A stretch of DNA of 64,000 bases from an uncultured Dehalococcoidia bacterium. GTDB lineage: Bacteria > Chloroflexota > Dehalococcoidia > Lucifugimonadales > GCA-2712585. Below, piece by piece: positions 59,761-64,000 of the stretch; position 1 is the stretch's first letter, and each line of letters starts with the position of its first letter. Under the pieces are notes generated by a model. That model did not search any database and was not told the DNA's origin. It saw only the letters and a program-made list of their open reading frames with translations. The position numbers and the translations under genes are program-made. Location: assembly GCA_958295715.1 (NCBI GenBank), contig OY282371.1, forward strand, positions 1,845,697-1,909,696. The letters are read 5' to 3'.

Positions 59761-61028
59761 TGTTCCTCGTAGCGCAGGGTTTCGGTGGGGTGGTACTTCC
59801 CGTCGGAGCCTATCACCGTCAGGAACACCGAGTCCGACCCCTGGTTGTCGCCTTCTCCAAACCGGAGCGCGAACCCGTCTATGTCTATGGCCTCGGAGGC
59901 CTTCAGTATACTCAAAAAGCAGTCGCGGCTCACGTCCCTGCCGCAGCCGTCCAGGCCCGCTATGGCCATTCGGCCGGCCATGTATCCCTCAAGGGAAACG
60001 AACCCCGGCGTCGCCTCGGGGTCGTACTCCGAAAGGGCCTTCAGGTAGGACTCGACGATGGGAAGGGAGCTATCCGTTGGGAAGGGCACGACCTGTGTCA
60101 CGAACACCCCCTCGCCCGCCGGCCCCAACTGCTCGGCCAGGGCGTTGCTTCCCACGAAGGACACCGTCATAAAGATGGGGTCAAGGCCGGTGTACCGCGC
60201 CCAGGACACCAGGGCGCCCACCGGCTGATAGGCGCCAATCATTATAACCGCCTGCGGGTCGCCCAGGCGCAGGTCGAGGAGGGCCGTCTTGACCGCCAGC
60301 GTGTTGCGAGGGTACAGCCCCACCGCCACCGGCGTCATGCCGCGGCGGTCAAGGGCCAGCCGCACCCCCCCGTAACCGGCGCGGCCGTAGGAGTCGTCCT
60401 GGTACATCACGGCGATACGGTCGATGCCCAAGTCGGTGGTCAGGCGGGCCACCATCTCCTCCGTCTCCTGGTTGTAGGAGGCCCGCAGGTTGATAATGTT
60501 GTCCCACTTGGGGTCTCGCAGGAAGGCGGCCCCGGTGAAGGGCGCGATGTAGGGGACCCCCGACTCCGCGGCCACCGGGGTCGCCGACCGGGAGGTGGGC
60601 GTTCCAACGGCCCCTATTAGCGCGAAGACGTTCTCCTGGTCGATTAGCTCCATGGTGTTGGCGACGGCCGCCTCCGGCTCGTAGGTGTCATCGAGAGAGA
60701 GGAGGGTGAGTTCGCGCTCGTGGACGCCGCCGCCCTGGTTCACCTCGTGGAAGGCCGCCTCGATGCCGCGCCGCATGTTCCGGCCAAGCTCCTGGGCCGG
60801 GCCGCTGAAGGCCGCCGACTGGCCGAAGACCACCCTATCGTCAAAGACGCCGGGCGTTTCACCGCTGACGGGGGGAGGCGTCGCCGGGGCAGCCGTTGGG
60901 GGAGGTTCGGTGGGAACGGAGCCGACGCCCAGGGAGGAGCAGGCCGCCAAGACCAAGGCCATGGCCGCCCCAACCCCCAGCGCGAGCCGGCGGACCGTTG
61001 GGGTGAGCGGGTGGGACATCCCCTTCAT
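59757..61028 (-). CDS. LivK-type periplasmic binding lipoprotein linked to the histidine kinase
   Basis: A 423-residue Peripla_BP_6 protein. The lipobox is VLAACS with the Cys near residue 30, followed by a Pro/Thr/Ala linker. Binding-domain words are FGQSAAFSGPAQELGRNMRRGIEAAF, ALIGAVGTPTSRSATPVA, PYIAPFTGAAFLRD and VMYQDDSYGRAGY. No permease or ATPase gene is adjacent; instead it overlaps the histidine kinase gene by four bases and its ATG directly follows the stop of the RsbW-like gene. This points to signalling rather than transport. Confidence 0.9.
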   Translation of the reverse strand: MKGMSHPLTPTVRRLALGVGAAMALVLAACSSLGVGSVPTEPPPTAAPATPPPVSGETPGVFDDRVVFGQSAAFSGPAQELGRNMRRGIEAAFHEVNQGGGVHERELTLLSLDDTYEPEAAVANTMELIDQENVFALIGAVGTPTSRSATPVAAESGVPYIAPFTGAAFLRDPKWDNIINLRASYNQETEEMVARLTTDLGIDRIAVMYQDDSYGRAGYGGVRLALDRRGMTPVAVGLYPRNTLAVKTALLDLRLGDPQAVIMIGAYQPVGALVSWARYTGLDPIFMTVSFVGSNALAEQLGPAGEGVFVTQVVPFPTDSSLPIVESYLKALSEYDPEATPGFVSLEGYMAGRMAIAGLDGCGRDVSRDCFLSILKASEAIDIDGFALRFGEGDNQGSDSVFLTVIGSDGKYHPTETLRYEEQ

Positions 61029-61448
61029 TCAGCCAGTCCTACGCGTAACCAGGGTTAGGCAGTTCCTCCCCTCCTCCCGCCTATACCGCATCTCGTCCAT
61101 CATCTCGCGCACCAGGTGAATCCCAAGCCCACCCACGGACCGCTCGCCCAAGGCGCCGTCCACGTCGGGCGTTGGGGCGTCGGTCAACGGGTCGAAGGGC
61201 CTTCCGTTGTCCATGATTTCAATGGTCAGGGCCTCAGCCGCCGAGTCCACCCTAATCTCTATCTCGCCCAGGCCCTTGTGACTGCCATGGGTCATGGTGT
61301 TGAGGGTCAACTCCTCAAGGACCAGGTTCACCTTGAAGACCAGGTCGGGAGGCCACTCCTCGCGCTCTGCCAGGCTCTCTATGGCGGCGGTTATGTGGGC
61401 TAGCTCCGCAACCTCAGACCCTATTTTCAAACAAAGCTTTTCACTCAA
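61029..61448 (-). CDS. RsbW-like anti-sigma factor / serine-protein kinase
   Basis: A 139-residue GHKL ATPase domain. The N-box is VLEELTLNTMTHG, the G1 box is MDNGRPFDPL and the G2 box is GGLGIHLVREMMDEMRY. In partner switching such proteins hold a sigma factor or other target and phosphorylate a STAS antagonist. The start appears to be a TTG without a clear ribosome site, ten bases after the phosphatase stop. No sigma factor gene is present in the window, so the target is unknown. Confidence 0.9.
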   Translation of the reverse strand: MSEKLCLKIGSEVAELAHITAAIESLAEREEWPPDLVFKVNLVLEELTLNTMTHGSHKGLGEIEIRVDSAAEALTIEIMDNGRPFDPLTDAPTPDVDGALGERSVGGLGIHLVREMMDEMRYRREEGRNCLTLVTRRTG

Positions 61449-61457
61449 CCGGCAGAC

Positions 61458-62672
61458 CTATTTGGTGAATAGTGTAAGGCACGTGATATCGTCGGACTGT
61501 GGGGTGTCTCCCACAAAGTCGTGCACGGCGTCAAAGACCTCCCGGTTCACCTCGGCGGCGCTGTCCGGGAAGGACCCCCCCTTGAAAATGTTGAGCAGCC
61601 TATCGTTTCCAAACTCCTCATAACTGGCGTCCATGGCCTCGGTGACGCCGTCGGTGTAGAAAACCACGGTGTCGCCGGGGGTGATAGTCACCGTCTTCTG
61701 CTCAAACTGCATCTCGGGCGCCACGCCAAGGGCGATGCCCCCCGTGAGCGGCAGCATGGTGGTTGTCCCGTCGGCGTGGAATACCACCGGGGTGTTGTGG
61801 CCGCCGTTGGCGTAGGTCAACTGCCTGGTGGCGGAGTCGTACACCGCGTATAGCAGCGTGACGAACATGGAGGCCTCGTTGTCCTCAATAAGCAGGTCGT
61901 TGACCTCGGTGAGCACGCGGCCGGGTTCCAGGTTGCCGATGGCGGAACCCTTGAGCAGGGTGCGGCTGGACATCATAAAGAGGGCCGCCGGCACGCCCTT
62001 ATCCGAAACGTCGGCCACGGCCAGCCCCACCTTGCCGCCCTCCAGGCGCAGCACGTCAAAGAAGTCCCCGCCCACGTTGCGGGCCGGCTCCATGTCGCCA
62101 AAGATGTCGAAGCCGTCGCCCCTGGGGAATAGGGTGGGAAGGATGGACCGCTGCATCTGGCTGGCCACGTCCAACTCGTTTTGCAGGGCCACCAGCTTAT
62201 CCCGGGAGGACAGGGCCTCGCGCCACTCCACCAGATGCCTCAGGGTCCGGTCGATGGTCACCTGGAGGTCTTCAAAGTCCAAGGGCTTGGTGACGAAGTC
62301 GAAGGCGCCCCGGTTCATGGCCGTCCTGATGTTCTTCATGTCCCCGTAGGCCGAAATAATCACGGAGCGGATGTTGGGGTCGACCTTGGGTATCTGGTCC
62401 AGCAGGGTGAGGCCGTCCATCTGGGGCATGTTAATGTCCGAGAGGACCATGTCGATCTCGTCGTCCTCGCTCAGCTTGGCGAGGGCCTCGACGCCGTTGT
62501 GGGCGAAGACAAAGCTGTACATGCCGGAGCGTATCTTCCGCCGCATCCGTTGAAGCATGAGCGGCTCCAAGTCCACCTCGTCGTCCACCACCAGTATCTT
62601 GTACGGCTTTTCGCCGGACAAGCTTTTCATTTCCGGGGTTTCTTCTCTTCGCCGCCCGGCTCCGGTTTCCAA
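61458..62672 (-). CDS. Response regulator with PP2C (SpoIIE/RsbU-type) phosphatase output
   Basis: A 404-residue protein. The receiver domain (about 23-145) has acidic residues DDE at 30-32, phospho-acceptor Asp79 in LSDINMPQMDG, Ser107 in VIISAYGD and Lys129 in VTKPLD. A short coiled coil links to a PP2C-type phosphatase domain (about 185-404) with FGDMEPARNVGGDFFDV, VADVSDKGVPAALFM, GGHNTPVV and DDITCLTL, which hold the metal-binding Asp residues. It would dephosphorylate the STAS protein upstream when phosphorylated. The TTG at 62672 has AGGGGG upstream; ATG 62630 is an alternative. Confidence 0.93.
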   Translation of the reverse strand: METGAGRRREETPEMKSLSGEKPYKILVVDDEVDLEPLMLQRMRRKIRSGMYSFVFAHNGVEALAKLSEDDEIDMVLSDINMPQMDGLTLLDQIPKVDPNIRSVIISAYGDMKNIRTAMNRGAFDFVTKPLDFEDLQVTIDRTLRHLVEWREALSSRDKLVALQNELDVASQMQRSILPTLFPRGDGFDIFGDMEPARNVGGDFFDVLRLEGGKVGLAVADVSDKGVPAALFMMSSRTLLKGSAIGNLEPGRVLTEVNDLLIEDNEASMFVTLLYAVYDSATRQLTYANGGHNTPVVFHADGTTTMLPLTGGIALGVAPEMQFEQKTVTITPGDTVVFYTDGVTEAMDASYEEFGNDRLLNIFKGGSFPDSAAEVNREVFDAVHDFVGDTPQSDDITCLTLFTK

Positions 62673-62684
62673 AACGCCAACCCC

Positions 62685-63026
62685 CTAAGAGTCTTTGAAC
62701 GCGCTGATGGCCTCTTCCTGAGAGGCGTTCACCGAAATAATCCTGTCGAATCCGCTGATCTCGAACACCTCGCGGATGGAGGTCGACAGGGAGCAGACGG
62801 CGAACTTGGCCCCCTGCCTCTGAAGGGTCTTGGCGACCATCAGAATGACCCGGAGGCCCGCGCTGCTGATGTACGAGAGCTGCTCCAAGTCCAAGACCAC
62901 AATGCGGTCGCCCGAGTCGATAGAGGATTCCAGAGCAGTTTGGAACTCCCGAGCGTTGGAGCCGTCCACGCGGCCATCCACCCGCGCGATTAGGGTTCCG
63001 TTCTGCCTTTCGCTGTTAACTGCCAT
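62685..63026 (-). CDS. STAS-domain anti-sigma factor antagonist
   Basis: A 113-residue SpoIIAA/RsbV-like protein. The phosphorylatable Ser is in YISSAGLRVIL (Ser54 or Ser55), aligned with the site of SpoIIAA. Secondary structure words IVVLDLEQL and FAVCSLSTSIREVFEISGF fit the fold. In the dephosphorylated state it would bind the RsbW-like kinase and free its target. It is the first gene of the signalling operon; GGAGG lies ten or so bases before the ATG. Confidence 0.93.
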   Translation of the reverse strand: MAVNSERQNGTLIARVDGRVDGSNAREFQTALESSIDSGDRIVVLDLEQLSYISSAGLRVILMVAKTLQRQGAKFAVCSLSTSIREVFEISGFDRIISVNASQEEAISAFKDS

Positions 63027-63110
63027 TAAGACCGCCTCCTTACTGTCACTGTCGCTCCTCGGTTCCTGCGAAGCCCCTTGCGCTTGCTGCCCTTAGCGCT
63101 TGCCGTAGGA

Positions 63111-63139
63111 ATTATACACGGGAAACCCGGTTCTGTGGA
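63111..63139 (-). promoter_or_regulatory. Promoter candidate for the partner-switching operon
   Basis: On the minus strand a perfect -10 TATAAT (63111-63116) is preceded at exactly 17 bases by TCCACA (63134-63139, four of six). The leader to the STAS ATG would be about 80 bases. It lies in the 241-base gap after the PII-like gene. Confidence 0.5.
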
Positions 63140-63267
63140 CTACCGCCCCGCTTCCCCCAAAGACAGCCCCGCCGGGGGAAGCCGGCCGCCGCGCCGCGAC
63201 CACCGGTATCGACGCGCCCAAAGGGAGTTCATCATCTTGGACCCAGCGCCTGCTCAGCGTCCCAAAG

Positions 63268-63585
63268 CTACGGCGTCGATTCAGAGACCTCCGCCACCGT
63301 CACGTCGGCTATCCATATCCTGAAGAGCAGGGCGCCGGCGGCTCCCGTGCGACGGATGGCTTCCACAACGCTATCCACCTTATCGTCCGCCACCGTCACC
63401 TCTAGCTTCACCATAGGCATGAAGCCCACCTTGTACGCCGTGCCTCTGTGAATCTCCGAGTGGCCCATTTCCTGGCCGAAAACCCTCACCTCCGTGGCGG
63501 TAAGGGTCACCACCTCCAACTCCACCATCGCCTCGCGCACCGGGTCCAGCCTGTGGGGTTGAATTCTCGCCGTTATGTGTTTCAT
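63268..63585 (-). CDS. PII-like protein with altered ligand residues
   Basis: A 105-residue protein of the PII/GlnB fold directly downstream of the ammonium transporter, as glnK usually is. The start MKHITARIQPHRLDPVREAM and the T-loop region VFGQEMGHSEIHRGTAY match PII, and Tyr51 is kept. However, Tyr46 is His, Lys58 is Met, and the B-loop normally TGKIGDGK reads TGAAGALL, so Lys90, Asp88 and Gly89 are lost. The C-terminal RIRTGE is replaced by AEVSESTP. ATP and 2-oxoglutarate binding as in GlnK is therefore doubtful. It may be a divergent regulator of the transporter. Confidence 0.85.
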   Translation of the reverse strand: MKHITARIQPHRLDPVREAMVELEVVTLTATEVRVFGQEMGHSEIHRGTAYKVGFMPMVKLEVTVADDKVDSVVEAIRRTGAAGALLFRIWIADVTVAEVSESTP

Positions 63586-63606
63586 CGCATCCCACCCCCT
63601 ATAGGG

Positions 63607-64000
63607 CTAGAGGTCGTATCCCCGTTCTCCGTGGGTCGCCAAGTCCAGACCCACCAACTCATCCTCCTCGTCAACCCGAGAACTCCTAGTCAAGAAGGAG
63701 CTTACCATCACTATAGCGAAGGTGGCCACAGCCGCCCAACCCGCCGCCGCCGCTACGCCGATGGCCTGCGCGCCCAGCTGAGCGCCGATGCCACCGCTGT
63801 CCACCGAAAGCCCCGAGCCGCCCATGGCGGTGGTGGCAAGAAAGGCCACCAGCAGCGTTCCCAGCATACCGCCCACGCCGTGGACCGCGAAAACGTCCAG
63901 CGAGTCATCTATGTTCAGCATGTCCTTTATCAGACCGACGGCGTAGAAGCAAATCAGCCCCGCCGCGGCGCCGAGTATGAGGCCGCCTATGGGCCCAATG
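63607..64000 (-). CDS. amtB: Ammonium transporter, C-terminal part (partial)
   Basis: The frame is open to the right edge; about 131 residues are visible. DDSLDVFAVHGVGGMLGTLLVAF contains the second of the twin pore His residues and the conserved DDSLD. Two further helices follow, and the end GLDLATHGERGYDL is the usual Amt cytoplasmic tail that contacts GlnK. The annotated start would lie outside the window. It precedes the PII-like gene by 21 bases on the same strand, and the two are surely co-transcribed. Confidence 0.93.
   Translation of the reverse strand, partial: IGPIGGLILGAAAGLICFYAVGLIKDMLNIDDSLDVFAVHGVGGMLGTLLVAFLATTAMGGSGLSVDSGGIGAQLGAQAIGVAAAAGWAAVATFAIVMVSSFLTRSSRVDEEDELVGLDLATHGERGYDL

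Overview
The window is bacterial, GC-rich and densely coded. I recognise 54 protein genes and no rRNA, tRNA or CRISPR array. Lipoproteins with long Thr/Pro linkers, several LivK-type solute-binding proteins, three amidase-signature paralogs, a glycolate oxidase locus and intergenic hairpin repeats would fit a Chloroflexota (Dehalococcoidia or SAR202-like) genome. That placement is inference; no marker gene here proves it. Layout: 1-6.9 kb holds catabolic enzymes (PEPCK-like tail, RraA-type aldolase, amidase with a GatC-like partner, TPP enzyme, Gfo/Idh/MocA oxidoreductase). 7.2-10.7 kb is an ABC uptake operon ending in an IsdG/IsdI-type haem monooxygenase, behind a near-consensus promoter with a dyad, so haem import and degradation is the best reading. 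10.7-23.9 kb carries a class III aminotransferase, an amidase, a DUF2283 protein, a FIST protein, a DUF255 thioredoxin-fold protein, a SelA-like PLP enzyme, a DapA-family aldolase, a thiolase and a VOC protein, separated by repeat-filled gaps. 24-31 kb has a secreted trypsin-like protease, a hydantoinase, FolD, AcpS and NAD(P)HX repair. 31-42 kb has glcDEF, TenA, an Ldh-family dehydrogenase, a YceI lipoprotein, a third amidase, an alpha/beta hydrolase and a YihY membrane protein. 42.3-46 kb is accessory: a retropepsin-like protein, a 22-residue-repeat protein, and a low-GC pair made of an AAA/OLD-like ATPase and a small protein with a PD-(D/E)XK-like motif. The pair is translationally coupled and is my main candidate for an undescribed, possibly anti-phage, system. 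46.1-53.7 kb encodes a branched-chain-type ABC importer (livK, livGFHM) and, divergently, a lipoprotein of six tandem Cache domains. 54-57.4 kb is the circularly permuted ATP-grasp / alpha-E / transglutaminase cluster. 57.5-63 kb is a tightly packed signalling operon (STAS, receiver-PP2C phosphatase, RsbW-like kinase, LivK-like binding protein, histidine kinase), which could link an outside ligand to partner switching. The window ends in a PII-like gene lacking key ligand residues and the 3' part of an ammonium transporter. The gaps hold 29 perfect ATTCCC-N8-GGGAAT hairpins, ten copies of a second hairpin, and at least two MITE-like elements built between inverted copies of the first hairpin. 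Stems vary with compensatory changes, so structure seems to be kept.
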